DNA from: Brevibacterium siliguriense
GTDB lineage: Bacteria; Actinomycetota; Actinomycetes; Actinomycetales; Brevibacteriaceae
Assembly (NCBI RefSeq): GCF_900105315.1
Contig: NZ_LT629766.1
Span: 3,782,001-3,846,000 of the forward strand
Length of the DNA: 64,000 nucleotides
Direction of reading: 5' to 3'
The notes below the pieces were generated by a model. That model was given only the letters and a program-made list of their open reading frames with translations, did no database searches and was not told the origin of the DNA. Made by a program: the position numbers and the translations under genes. This document shows, piece by piece, positions 8,671 to 16,861 of the stretch; position 1 is the first letter of the stretch; each line of letters opens with the position of its first letter.

Positions 8671-9576
8671 ATGGTCATCGATCCGAAACATCTCGAGCTG
8701 CTGCGCCTGTTCGACGAATACGGCAGCGTCACCGCCGTCGCCGATGTCACCCATCGCTCCCCGTCGGCCGTCTCTCAGCAGCTGAGGCAGGCCGGCAGCG
8801 AGATCGGCCATGCTCTCGTCGAACCCGCCGGTCGCGGACTCACGCTCACGGCTGCGGGACGACTGCTCGCCCACGGTGGTCGGGACGTGGCCCGCACGCT
8901 CGCCCGGGTGCAGGCCCAATGGGAGGGCCACCTCGGCGAAGCTGTCGGAGAGATCACCCTGGCCGGGCTGCCAAGCGCGCTCACCCACCTCCTCCCCGAT
9001 GCGCTGCGCAGGCTGCGGGAGGACCACCCGCACATCGATCTGCGCATGGACGATGTCGACCTCGCCGAGCACGAATTCGCGGGGCTGACCCGAGATGTCG
9101 ATATCGTCGTCGCACACAGCCTCGTCGCCGAACGCCCCCTGGGCACCGACGGACTCACCGTCGTCCCGCTCGCCCGCGAACCCATCGACGTGGCCCTCGC
9201 CATCGGCCATCGGCTTGCCGATCGCGCCGAACTGACCCCGGACGATGTCGTCGATTGTCGCTGGGTGGGAGTGCCCCGCGGATACCCCTTCGACACGATC
9301 CTCACCTCGATCGAGCATCTCACCGGTCGCGACCTCGACGTCGTCCAACGCATCCGAGACAACCGGCTCATCGAAGCGATCGTCGCCTCCTCGGACCAGG
9401 TCGCGCTCCTTCCCCGGTTCACGACGCCGCGCGATGCGGGACTGTCACTGGTGCCGCTGACGGGGGTGACGACGACACGCTGGATCGTGGCGGTGATGCG
9501 TCCGGACACGGCCGAACGTGTCGCGGTGCGCGCTGTGATCAGCGCGCTCAGCCGGGTCGACGCCGCCGCAGATTAG
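8671..9576 (+). CDS. LysR-type transcriptional regulator (module 2)
   Basis: 301-residue LTTR with the usual N-terminal helix-turn-helix (LLRLFDEYGSVTAVADVTH followed by SPSAVSQQLRQ) and an effector domain from about residue 90. ATG 8671 is preceded at 6 nt by TAGCAT, pointing to a leaderless mRNA. The adjoining perfect inverted repeat is the likely autoregulatory and transporter operator. It resembles the LysR at 5499 in fold and context but the sequences differ well beyond simple recent duplication. The 3' end overlaps the convergent HTTM-like gene by 4 nt. Confidence 0.9.
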   Translation: MVIDPKHLELLRLFDEYGSVTAVADVTHRSPSAVSQQLRQAGSEIGHALVEPAGRGLTLTAAGRLLAHGGRDVARTLARVQAQWEGHLGEAVGEITLAGLPSALTHLLPDALRRLREDHPHIDLRMDDVDLAEHEFAGLTRDVDIVVAHSLVAERPLGTDGLTVVPLAREPIDVALAIGHRLADRAELTPDDVVDCRWVGVPRGYPFDTILTSIEHLTGRDLDVVQRIRDNRLIEAIVASSDQVALLPRFTTPRDAGLSLVPLTGVTTTRWIVAVMRPDTAERVAVRAVISALSRVDAAAD

Positions 9577-10457
9577 GCGGTGCCCGTGCTGGTGAAGCGC
9601 TTGGGCACGAGCTTCTCCAGGGGCAGGAACGCCGCCCAGCAGATGACGGTCGGCAGGAAGTGGATGCCCAGCGCGAGATACGTCATGAGGTGGAAGAGGA
9701 AGAAGAAGGCGACAGCCCCGTACAGCCACTTGTCCTTGAGGAACAGGACGACGGGTGAGAGGAACTCGAAGACGAGTGTCGCCCACTGTGCGGCGATGAG
9801 GAGGCCGGGCATCTCGAGGAACGGCTTCGACCATTCGGCGCCGCGGCGCATGAGCGCCCAGATGATGACCGCACCGTTCGCCCAGTGGGTGATGTTGCCC
9901 GAGGCGATCCACTTCATCACCACCGAGTAGAAGTAGGTGAGGACGACCGCGATCTGCACGATGCGCAGCGCCCATCCCGCCTTCGCCGAGGCGGTGCCGA
10001 CGTCACGGAAGCGTGCAGCTCCGATCGTGGGCAGGACGAAGGCGGCGATGACGAGTGCCATGTGATCGTGTGCCACATACCCGTAGCCCTGTGTGTAGAA
10101 CATCCACGCCCCGAAGCTGATCGCCACGGCCCACCCGCTGAGGCGCTGGAGGATCCCCGCGGCGGCGAGGAGGGAGAAGACAATGATGAGGGTGAGCAGG
10201 ATCTGCGCGCCGAGGACGCTGACGGCGGGGATGTGGAGGAACCTCGCCAACCACAGCGGCTGATAGAACTCGGGAGTCCAACCGTGGGCGATCACGTCGC
10301 CGGAGATCGTGAGCACATCGATGATGATGAAGACGTAGATGAACATGCGGAACACGGCCACCCGGGCCAAGGGCACGGCGGGCATGAACCAGCGGAGGAA
10401 CGGATTCGTGGGGGCCGCCTCGTTGCGGGTGTTGGCCAAAGTCGGGGTGCCGCTCAT
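9573..10457 (-). CDS. HTTM-domain-like integral membrane protein
   Basis: 294-residue polytopic membrane protein with about seven hydrophobic segments, resembling HTTM (horizontally transferred transmembrane)/vitamin K-dependent-carboxylase-like membrane proteins. The RVAVFRMFIYVFIIIDV first segment, the HDHMALVIAAFVLP segment and the FFFLFHLMTYLALGIHFLP end with paired histidines are characteristic. Biochemical role unknown. ATG 10457 is chosen over the upstream in-frame ATG because GGGAGG lies 5 nt before it. ATG and the stop of the upstream gene overlap as ATGA, so the two are translationally coupled and probably act together. Confidence 0.7.
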   Translation of the reverse strand: MSGTPTLANTRNEAAPTNPFLRWFMPAVPLARVAVFRMFIYVFIIIDVLTISGDVIAHGWTPEFYQPLWLARFLHIPAVSVLGAQILLTLIIVFSLLAAAGILQRLSGWAVAISFGAWMFYTQGYGYVAHDHMALVIAAFVLPTIGAARFRDVGTASAKAGWALRIVQIAVVLTYFYSVVMKWIASGNITHWANGAVIIWALMRRGAEWSKPFLEMPGLLIAAQWATLVFEFLSPVVLFLKDKWLYGAVAFFFLFHLMTYLALGIHFLPTVICWAAFLPLEKLVPKRFTSTGTA

Positions 10458-10978
10458 CGGACCTCCCACTTCGCCAGCGTCGCCTGCTCGGGTTCGCCGA
10501 CGGCCAGGCCGTCCTTCAGTTGGGTGGTGGTGCGGCAGAGGATCATGGTTTCGGGTTTCGGTTCGCCCGGATGCAGCCGGATGTACGAGTCGGCCATCGA
10601 CTGCAGGAGTTCGGGGTGGGCGATGACTCGGTCGAGTTGGGATTCGACGTCACCGCGCTCGATGCCGACGGTCGCTGTGTTGAAGCCGAGGCGGCGCGGT
10701 TCGTCCTCTCCGGGGAACTGAGCTTCGATGCACGTGGAGCCCACGGTGCCGTTGAGGTCTTTGGCGGTCGCGTACTGGGTGAGCGATCCGAGCGGGAAGA
10801 AGTCATTTGTGTTGAGGAACTGTCCGCAGGTGAGAATGACGAAGGCGATGGCGGGAACGACGATGCGCCAGCCGATGGAGATCTTCGACAGCGGCTTCAC
10901 TCGGGCCGCGGGATTCGAATCGCACACTCCGGCGGCGGGATCCTGGCTCGTCAGGAGACGGCGCTTCTTCTCTTCCAT
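10454..10978 (-). CDS. Hypothetical single-pass membrane protein, partner of HTTM-like protein
   Basis: 174 residues: a short basic cytoplasmic N-terminus, one membrane segment near residues 35-52 (WRIVVPAIAFVILTCGQFL) and an extracytoplasmic domain with two cysteines (STCIEAQFPGED and ETMILCRTT). This fits a membrane-anchored external domain, possibly with a disulfide. No family recognised. Its stop overlaps the start of the HTTM-like gene (ATGA), implying a stoichiometric two-subunit unit. HTTM operons elsewhere often have such a small companion, but a function is not established here. Confidence 0.65.
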   Translation of the reverse strand: MEEKKRRLLTSQDPAAGVCDSNPAARVKPLSKISIGWRIVVPAIAFVILTCGQFLNTNDFFPLGSLTQYATAKDLNGTVGSTCIEAQFPGEDEPRRLGFNTATVGIERGDVESQLDRVIAHPELLQSMADSYIRLHPGEPKPETMILCRTTTQLKDGLAVGEPEQATLAKWEVR

Positions 10979-11041
10979 ACGCTTACGGGACTCGTCCTCT
11001 CGGGTGCGGCTCGTTCGAAGACAATCCTATCCGTCCAGCAC

Positions 11042-11097
11042 TACCTGACGGCGGCCCAGCAACCTCGCGCGAGGTTGCTGGGCCGCCGTCAGGTAGC
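11042..11097. repeat. Perfect 56-bp palindrome (dispersed repeat, copy 1)
   Basis: Two 28-nt arms are exact reverse complements with no spacer, starting CTACCTGACGGCGGCCC and ending GGGCCGCCGTCAGGTAG. It lies 8 bp beyond the stop of the 271-aa gene. No T-run follows on either strand, so it is not a classical terminator, although it could stop or stabilise transcripts. Imperfect versions of the same length occur beside both rRNA operons (41702-41757 and 49619-49674). Confidence 0.95.
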
Positions 11098-11105
11098 AAT
11101 TGGGG

Positions 11106-11921
11106 TCAGGAGCTGCGGGCGTAGAGGTTGAGTTGCTCCCACCCGGCCGCATACTTCTGGAAGGCAGCGACCGCAGACTCGGAATCGTTGTTGCTCAGCG
11201 CCGTGACCCACGAGTCGACGAGTTCCGCAGCCTCGCTCGGCCACAGCACATCGGACATACCGCCGAGGTCGAGCTCGAGGATCGAGTTCATGTCGAAGGT
11301 GTCGATCCACTCGGCCAGAACCGAGGTCTGTTCGACCATATCGACGACCTTCGAGGTGTCCGCGATCGTCTCCGAGGCCCATTCCATGCGCGCCGAGGCG
11401 GCCAGGATGTCCGTGCGGATGAGCACCCGCAGCCCCTCGTCGGTCTCCTCGGTGATGATCTGGTCCTCGGTCAGGGAGAAGAACAGCCACCACGACGGCG
11501 GTACGTCCCAGGCCGAGACCCGGGTGAAGATGCGTGTGTCCTTGGCGTCCTGCAGCCATTCCGCGCGCCGGCTGGCGGCACGTCGGCGAGCGGACTTCGG
11601 AGCGACGATGTCCAGGGTCGCCTTCGAGGTGTGTTCGGTCAGCGATTCGAGAGCCTCCCACCCCCGGATGTCCTCCTGAGCAGGGCAGAAACGGTCCACT
11701 CCGTCCGAGGTCTGAGACGCCGGGAGGAAGATCGGAGTGCGCCTGAAGGAGTCGGCCACGGGCGAAGGAGGCAGTGAGATCAAGCGCTTGTCGGCGTCGT
11801 GGGAGATCTGCTCCTCGATGCGTGCCCGGTTGTCCTCCACCTTCCTGTCTTGCAATTCGGAATGCACCACGAGGGGCTCGAAGATCCGCAGGGTAACGAC
11901 ATAATCGCGACGGTAGGCCAT
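11106..11921 (-). CDS. Conserved-type hypothetical protein, 271 aa
   Basis: Soluble protein without signal peptide or membrane segments; I do not recognise a family. It opens MAYRRDYVVTLRIFEPL, has a basic RRRAASRRAEW patch near residue 113, then a WWLFFSLTEDQ strand and an acidic helical C-terminal half. Codon use is like the neighbours. ATG 11921 follows TAGGCT by 6 nt, so the mRNA is probably leaderless. The 56-bp palindrome just past its stop may end its transcript. Confidence 0.7.
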   Translation of the reverse strand: MAYRRDYVVTLRIFEPLVVHSELQDRKVEDNRARIEEQISHDADKRLISLPPSPVADSFRRTPIFLPASQTSDGVDRFCPAQEDIRGWEALESLTEHTSKATLDIVAPKSARRRAASRRAEWLQDAKDTRIFTRVSAWDVPPSWWLFFSLTEDQIITEETDEGLRVLIRTDILAASARMEWASETIADTSKVVDMVEQTSVLAEWIDTFDMNSILELDLGGMSDVLWPSEAAELVDSWVTALSNNDSESAVAAFQKYAAGWEQLNLYARSS

Positions 11922-12048
11922 GGGTTCAGCCTATCCAAGGTCCACTCACAAAATGGAACTTCCCAGTATGAACAGGTAGGATTTAAGCGCATAGCAGAGA
12001 TCTAGTCCGGGGCGGTTCGCCCCATAGACGACGGAGGGGGTCACGCCA

Positions 12049-12258
12049 GTGGGTCGCGGCCGCGCAAAGGCAAAGCAGATCAAGGTAGCTCGGAAGCTGA
12101 AGTACTACAGCCCGGATACCGACCTTAATAGACTCCAGCAGGAGCTGGGCGCCGACGCGCACAAGTCTGGTCCGTCCGATCCGTACGACGATGAACCCGA
12201 CTACTCGGCGTACGCCGACAAGTACAACGTCGACGATGACGACGAGTACGAGAACTGA
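12049..12258 (+). CDS. DUF3073 family protein
   Basis: 69-residue protein with the standard DUF3073 layout: a basic N-terminus (MGRGRAKAKQIKVARKLKYYSP) followed by LNRLQQEL and a very acidic, tyrosine-rich tail (PDYSAYADKY and DDDDEYEN). The family is small, actinobacterial, often next to purM/purF, and of unknown function. The gene lies head to head with nothing but tail to tail with purM, which matches that context. GTG 12049 has GGAGGGGG upstream. It ends just before a strong stem-loop at 12298. Confidence 0.93.
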   Translation: MGRGRAKAKQIKVARKLKYYSPDTDLNRLQQELGADAHKSGPSDPYDDEPDYSAYADKYNVDDDDEYEN

Positions 12259-12297
12259 GCTCAGATGAGTCCAGCCGCAGACGGCTGATCTGATGAC

Positions 12298-12329
12298 CAG
12301 AGGGCGGGGACTTCGGTCCCCGCCCTCTG
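12298..12329. terminator. Stem-loop terminator after DUF3073 gene
   Basis: A perfect 14-bp stem (CAGAGGGCGGGGAC / GTCCCCGCCCTCTG) closed by a TTCG tetraloop, 40 nt after the DUF3073 stop. The T-tract is poor, as is common in high-GC actinobacteria. It may serve the convergent purM transcript too, although purM ends 229 nt away. The rest of 12330-12557 shows no gene; it contains one copy of CCTCGCCGAGGCGGCC. Confidence 0.8.
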
Positions 12330-12557
12330 TCGTGCGCGCATGTGGTTTTGACCCGATGTCGTGTGGACGTGCGGTCTCTCGCGCCCGGGTATCCCCTCGC
12401 CGAGGCGGCCGTGCACTCACGCACCTCCCACCGTTGCGCTCTTTTCCTCCTGTTCGGTGGACATCACCCGCAGTAAGCAGCACACCCCCGTGCAGGAGCA
12501 CGAGGGCATGAGAGTACGGGTGAAGGAAACCCCGCTGAGCGTCGAGGCGCGCAGACG

Positions 12558-13655
12558 CTACTGCAGGATCGCGGCGCCGCCGTCGACGCCCTTGGCACCC
12601 TGCACATAGTAGGGATCGGTGGCCAAAGAACCGTCATCGGCGGCGACCTCGCCGAGCACCCAGGCTCCGGGGCTTGCGGCAAGCACACCGTCGACCGCGT
12701 CCCGGTCGACGACGAGGACCATGCCGACGCCGAGGTTCCAGGTGCGTTCCCGGTCGTCCTGCGGCACTCCGCCGAGATCGCCGAGCACGGAGAACACCGC
12801 CGGGATCTCCCACGAGGCCCGCGACATCGTCCCGACCAATCCCTGCGGAAGCACACGCGCCACATTCGCCGACAGCCCGCCGCCGGTGACGTGCGAGACC
12901 GAATGCACGGCATCGGGCAGAGCATCGAAGAGAGCGGCGAGCTCACCGGTGTAGACATGGGTGGGAACGAGCAGCTCCTCGCCGAGGGTGCGGCCGAATT
13001 CCTCGACCTGCTGGTCCAGGCCCCACCCCGCTTCGGTGATGATGTGGCGGACCAGGGAGTAGCCGTTGGAGTGGATGCCCGAGGACGGCAGACCGATGAG
13101 CACGTCGCCGGCACGGACCTTGTCGGGCCCGAGCAGCTTCGAAGCCTCGACGACACCGGTGGCGGCACCGGCGACATCGTACTCGTCGACACCGAGCAGA
13201 CCCGGGTGTTCGGCGGTCTCCCCTCCGACCAGTGCGACACCGGCTGAAGCACAGGCATCGGCGATTCCGCGGACGATATCGGCGATGCGTTCGGCCACGA
13301 CCTTGCCGCAGGCGATGTAGTCGGTCATGAACAGGGGGCGGGCACCGCAGACGATGATGTCGTCGACGACCATACCGACGAGGTCGAAGCCGATAGTATC
13401 GTGCTTGTCCATGGCCTGAGCGATGGCGACCTTCGTGCCCACTCCGTCGGTCGACGAGGCGAGCAGCGGACGCTCGAAGTCCTTGAGCACGGAGACGTCG
13501 AAGAGTCCGGCGAATCCGCCCATCCCACCGACGACCGAGGAGTTGTGGGTGGCCGAGACGGCAGCCTTCATGAGTTCGACGGCGCGGTCTCCGGCCTCGA
13601 CGTCGACGCCGGCGGCGGCATAGGTGGTGGACTTCGGGTTCGCTTCGGAACTCAA
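12558..13655 (-). CDS. purM: Phosphoribosylformylglycinamidine cyclo-ligase (AIR synthetase)
   Basis: 365-residue PurM, which closes FGAM to aminoimidazole ribotide using ATP in the cytosol. The start STTYAAAGVDVEAGD, the GVGTKVAIAQAMDKHDTIGFDLV block (residues about 72-94), VGGETAEHPGL, and a late VTGGGLSANVARVLP segment are all family signatures. Length is normal. Located 1 nt downstream of purF on the same strand, so the two form a purF-purM operon. Confidence 0.97.
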   Translation of the reverse strand: MSSEANPKSTTYAAAGVDVEAGDRAVELMKAAVSATHNSSVVGGMGGFAGLFDVSVLKDFERPLLASSTDGVGTKVAIAQAMDKHDTIGFDLVGMVVDDIIVCGARPLFMTDYIACGKVVAERIADIVRGIADACASAGVALVGGETAEHPGLLGVDEYDVAGAATGVVEASKLLGPDKVRAGDVLIGLPSSGIHSNGYSLVRHIITEAGWGLDQQVEEFGRTLGEELLVPTHVYTGELAALFDALPDAVHSVSHVTGGGLSANVARVLPQGLVGTMSRASWEIPAVFSVLGDLGGVPQDDRERTWNLGVGMVLVVDRDAVDGVLAASPGAWVLGEVAADDGSLATDPYYVQGAKGVDGGAAILQ

Positions 13656-13656
13656 C

Positions 13657-15138
13657 TCAGCATCCTTTGTCGGCGGGGGTGTTGTTGACGGGAATCGGGT
13701 ACTCGCCCGAGAAGCAGGCGGTGCACAGCTGACTGCGCTCCTGCTCGGTGGCGGCGATCATGCCGTCCAGAGAGATATAGCCCAGGGAGTCCGCGCCGAG
13801 GTTCTCGCAGATCTCGTTCGTGGTCAGTCCGTTGGCGATGAGCTCGGCACGGGTGGCGAAGTCGATGCCATAGAAGCACGGCCACTTCACCGGTGGGGAG
13901 GAGATGCGCACATGCACCTCGGCCGCTCCGGCCTCCCGCAGCATCCGGATCAGCGCCCGTTGAGTGTTTCCGCGCACAATCGAATCGTCGACGACGACGA
14001 GGCGCCGGCCTTCGATGTTCTCCCGGATCGGGTTGAGCTTGAGGCGGATGCCCAGCTGCCGCAGGGTCTGCGAAGGCTGGATGAACGTGCGTCCGACATA
14101 GGCGTTCTTCATCAGCCCCTGACCGAACGGGATGCCCGAGGCCTCGGCATAGCCGACGGCCGCCGGGGTTCCGGATTCTGGGGTGGCGATGACGAGGTCG
14201 GCGTCGACCGGGTACTCTTCGGCCAGCTGCCTGCCCATCTGGGTGCGCGCGGCGTGGACGTTCTTGCCGTTGAGCTTGCTGTCGGGACGCGCGAGGTAGA
14301 CGTATTCGAAGACGCAGCGGGCCTGATTCGGTTCGGCGAAGCGGTGCGAACGCAGACCGTCCTCGTCGATGGCGATGAGTTCGCCGGGTTCGATGTCGCG
14401 GACGAATTTCGCGCCGACGATATCGAGTGCGGCGGTCTCGGAGGCCACGACCCAGCCGTTCTCCAAGCGTCCCAGCGACAGGGGTCGGACCCCGTGACGG
14501 TCACGGGCAGCGTAGAGGGTGTGCTCGTCCATATAGACCAGCGAGAACGCACCTTCGACATGGGGCAGCAGGCTCAGGGCCGCCTCGGTGAGGCTCTCTC
14601 CCTCCTCGGTCGCGAAGAGCTCGGTGACCAGGGAGGTGTCGTTCGAAGAATCGCGGAAGGGGCGGGTGCGGGCCGACTTCTTCGTGGCCTCCTCGACGAC
14701 CTTCGTTGCGTGGTCGCGGCGGGAATCGGCCATGGCTTCGAGGGCGTCGAAGTTCGTCAGATTGCCGTTGTGAGCCAGCGCCACGGTTCCGAACGGGGTC
14801 GGGCCCAAGGTGGGCTGAGCGTTTTCGAACGACGGCGATCCGGTCGTCGAATACCGGGTGTGCCCGACGGCGATATGGCCCTGCAGTAGCTCAAGATCGC
14901 GTTCATGGAACACCTGCGAGACCAGGCCCATGTCGCGGTAGATGAGGATCTGCTTGCCATTGCTGGCAGCGATCCCCGCGGACTCCTGTCCGCGGTGCTG
15001 CAGGGCGTAGAGCCCGAAATAGGTGAGTTTGGCGGTTTCCTCGCCGGGGGCCCAGACTCCGAACACACCGCATTCGTCCTGCGGTCCGCGGTCCTGGGGG
15101 TCGATTTCGTGCGTCAGCTGCCCGTCTCCTCTTGCCAC
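13657..15138 (-). CDS. purF: Amidophosphoribosyltransferase
   Basis: 493-residue PurF, first committed step of purine synthesis (PRPP plus glutamine to phosphoribosylamine). A 22-residue propeptide precedes Cys23 in DECGVFG, which becomes the N-terminal nucleophile after self-cleavage. The PRPP loop VVVDDSIVRGNT is near residue 385. LCTACFSGEYP near the C-terminus supplies cysteines of the Fe-S cluster of B. subtilis-type enzymes. GTG 15138 is the start; the sequence GACAAT lies 7 nt before it, so transcription may begin at or near the start codon. Operon with purM. Confidence 0.97.
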   Translation of the reverse strand: MARGDGQLTHEIDPQDRGPQDECGVFGVWAPGEETAKLTYFGLYALQHRGQESAGIAASNGKQILIYRDMGLVSQVFHERDLELLQGHIAVGHTRYSTTGSPSFENAQPTLGPTPFGTVALAHNGNLTNFDALEAMADSRRDHATKVVEEATKKSARTRPFRDSSNDTSLVTELFATEEGESLTEAALSLLPHVEGAFSLVYMDEHTLYAARDRHGVRPLSLGRLENGWVVASETAALDIVGAKFVRDIEPGELIAIDEDGLRSHRFAEPNQARCVFEYVYLARPDSKLNGKNVHAARTQMGRQLAEEYPVDADLVIATPESGTPAAVGYAEASGIPFGQGLMKNAYVGRTFIQPSQTLRQLGIRLKLNPIRENIEGRRLVVVDDSIVRGNTQRALIRMLREAGAAEVHVRISSPPVKWPCFYGIDFATRAELIANGLTTNEICENLGADSLGYISLDGMIAATEQERSQLCTACFSGEYPIPVNNTPADKGC

Positions 15139-15182
15139 GAGTGTAATTGTCTCATACCCGTGCAGGCGGTCTGACCCGGTGC

Positions 15183-15680
15183 TCAGACTGTGGAACCGGG
15201 GGCCGAATCCCTGCCGGTTCCCGCATCGCCCGCATCGTCGACTGCGGGTTCCGGTTCGTCGACTGCGGGTGCGGACTCATCGATCTCGGGGATCGCATCC
15301 TGACCCGCCGAGGCGGCCCCGTCTTCGGTCTCGCCTGCATCCGGGTCCTCCCCGCGGGACTCGGCGATGCGACGGCGTGCGATCTCCTTCGGATCGTCGA
15401 CCATGTCGATCTGCGCGTCGACTCGGTATTCCTTCGACGTCTTCCGTCCCCTCCAGTCGAGGATGAGAGCAATGAGTCCGCCGAGGAACAGTCCCCCGAT
15501 ACCGAGGACGAGCAGCATCAGGCCCATCCCCTTGGCCACCGTGTAGCCCATCGGCATATCGGCCGGGTCGACGAAGACCGCGAGGACTCCAGCGAGCACG
15601 ATGCCGAGCACCGCGCCGATGCCCATGAACACTGAGTACTTGGGGCTGCGACGGACGGAGACGTCGATCTGGTCCTTCAT
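15183..15680 (-). CDS. Hypothetical two-TM membrane protein with acidic tail
   Basis: 165 residues with two membrane segments (YSVFMGIGAVLGIVLAGVLA near residues 15-34 and GLMLLVLGIGGLFLGGLIAL near 55-74), then a basic RGRKTSKEYRVDAQ juxtamembrane stretch and a long acidic, alanine- and proline-rich tail that looks disordered. ATG 15680 is preferred because AAGGAG lies 4 nt upstream of it, overlapping an earlier in-frame GTG. I recognise no family. Upstream of purF on the same strand but separated by 44 nt; co-transcription with purF is possible. Confidence 0.7.
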   Translation of the reverse strand: MKDQIDVSVRRSPKYSVFMGIGAVLGIVLAGVLAVFVDPADMPMGYTVAKGMGLMLLVLGIGGLFLGGLIALILDWRGRKTSKEYRVDAQIDMVDDPKEIARRRIAESRGEDPDAGETEDGAASAGQDAIPEIDESAPAVDEPEPAVDDAGDAGTGRDSAPGSTV

Positions 15681-15807
15681 GATCTCCTTGGACACGTGGC
15701 CCGATCAGGCCGATGGATCGCCGGGAATGCCCCCGGAACAATAGGTCGCGAACAGTCTAGTCGAGTCAGCCTGAGGTTCCTCCCAGGCAGTCTCACGGCA
15801 GTTCCCA

Positions 15808-15832
15808 TAAACTGGACACAACTAAACTGGAC
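15808..15832 (+). promoter_or_regulatory. Paired 10-bp direct repeats upstream of universal stress gene
   Basis: TAAACTGGAC occurs at 15808-15817 and again at 15823-15832, 15 bp apart, about 41 nt before the usp start. Similar tandem sites bind regulators in other systems; here this is only an inference from position. Confidence 0.4.
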
Positions 15833-15872
15833 TCAACCAGATTGACGGTCACTGAAGACAGAGGTTTGCGAT

Positions 15873-16850
15873 ATGTCCCACACGATCATCGTCGGCATCG
15901 ACGGTTCCGACAACGCCGAATGCGCCCTGCAGTGGGCGATCACTCACGCACAGAAGACATCCGCCGAGATCCGCATCGTCTCCGCCTACACCGTTCCGGG
16001 CGTCAACATGAGCCAAGCCGATATCGTCTTCCCCGCCGACTTCGACAGTGCCGTGAAGAAGACCGTCGAGGACATCGCCGAGGCAGCCGCCGCCACCGTC
16101 ACCGAAGCCGCCGTTCCCGTGTCGACGACGATCGCTCCCGGTGACGCCTCCGGGGTGATGGTCGAACATTCGAAGAACGCCGCCCTCGCCGTCGTCGGAG
16201 CGCGCGGTCGCGGTGGGTTCACGGGCCGCCTCCTCGGGTCCGTGGCCCTGGCGATGCCCGCGCATTCGCAGTGCCCCACCGTCGTCGTTCCGAGCACATG
16301 GCCCACCCGGCTCATGCCGACGACGCCCCTGCCCGTCGACGTTCCCGTCCGCACGACAGATGGTCCCGTCGCCGAGGCGGACGGACGCACCCGCCCCGAC
16401 TTCTCCGGGGAGGTCGTCGCCGCTGTCGATCCCTTCGAGACCGACACCCCGGTGCTGCGTGCCGCGGCCGCTCAGGCGGCGATCTACGGTGTTCCGCTGC
16501 GCCTCGTCGGGGTGACCGCCACGCACATCCTCTCGCCCGAGTGGATGCCCAGCGAGGAGCATCTCATCCGGATGTATGACGAAGCGGCGAGGGCCTTCAC
16601 CGCAGCCGCCGATTCCCTGACGGGCGATTTCCCCGATCTCGAGGTACGGTTCTCGGTCTTCGACGCTCCCGCCACCGAGGTGCTCGTGTCCGCCACCTAC
16701 ACCGCCGACCTCATGGTCATCGGATCCCGTGGCCGCGGCGGGTTCGTCGCCACCGTTCTCGGGTCGACGTCACAGGGCGTGCTCTCGCATGCCGTGTGCC
16801 CGGTGCGGGTGGTGCGGGTCAACCGCCGTCAACCCGGTCGCCGCCGCTGA
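15873..16850 (+). CDS. Universal stress protein with two UspA domains
   Basis: 325-residue protein made of two tandem UspA domains (about residues 1-140 and 175-320). Each has the ATP-binding loop: GARGRGGFTGRLLGSVA near residue 110 and GSRGRGGFVATVLGSTSQ near 285. The first domain opens with IIVGIDGSDNAECALQW. Tandem Usps are cytosolic ATP-binding stress proteins, in mycobacteria linked to hypoxia and dormancy; the exact role is unknown. Monocistronic, converging with the EamA gene 11 nt downstream. Paired direct repeats upstream may be a regulator site. Confidence 0.93.
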   Translation: MSHTIIVGIDGSDNAECALQWAITHAQKTSAEIRIVSAYTVPGVNMSQADIVFPADFDSAVKKTVEDIAEAAAATVTEAAVPVSTTIAPGDASGVMVEHSKNAALAVVGARGRGGFTGRLLGSVALAMPAHSQCPTVVVPSTWPTRLMPTTPLPVDVPVRTTDGPVAEADGRTRPDFSGEVVAAVDPFETDTPVLRAAAAQAAIYGVPLRLVGVTATHILSPEWMPSEEHLIRMYDEAARAFTAAADSLTGDFPDLEVRFSVFDAPATEVLVSATYTADLMVIGSRGRGGFVATVLGSTSQGVLSHAVCPVRVVRVNRRQPGRRR

Positions 16851-16861
16851 GTCGCGCCCAC

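Noticed and set aside
11042..11097. The palindrome as an ordinary intrinsic terminator
   Set aside because: No T-run on either strand and related copies occur elsewhere, so it is listed as a repeat; a termination role is not excluded.
12330..12557. Short plus-strand frame 12361-12609 as a gene
   Set aside because: Arginine/proline-rich translation, no ribosome site, and it runs into the opposite purM end.
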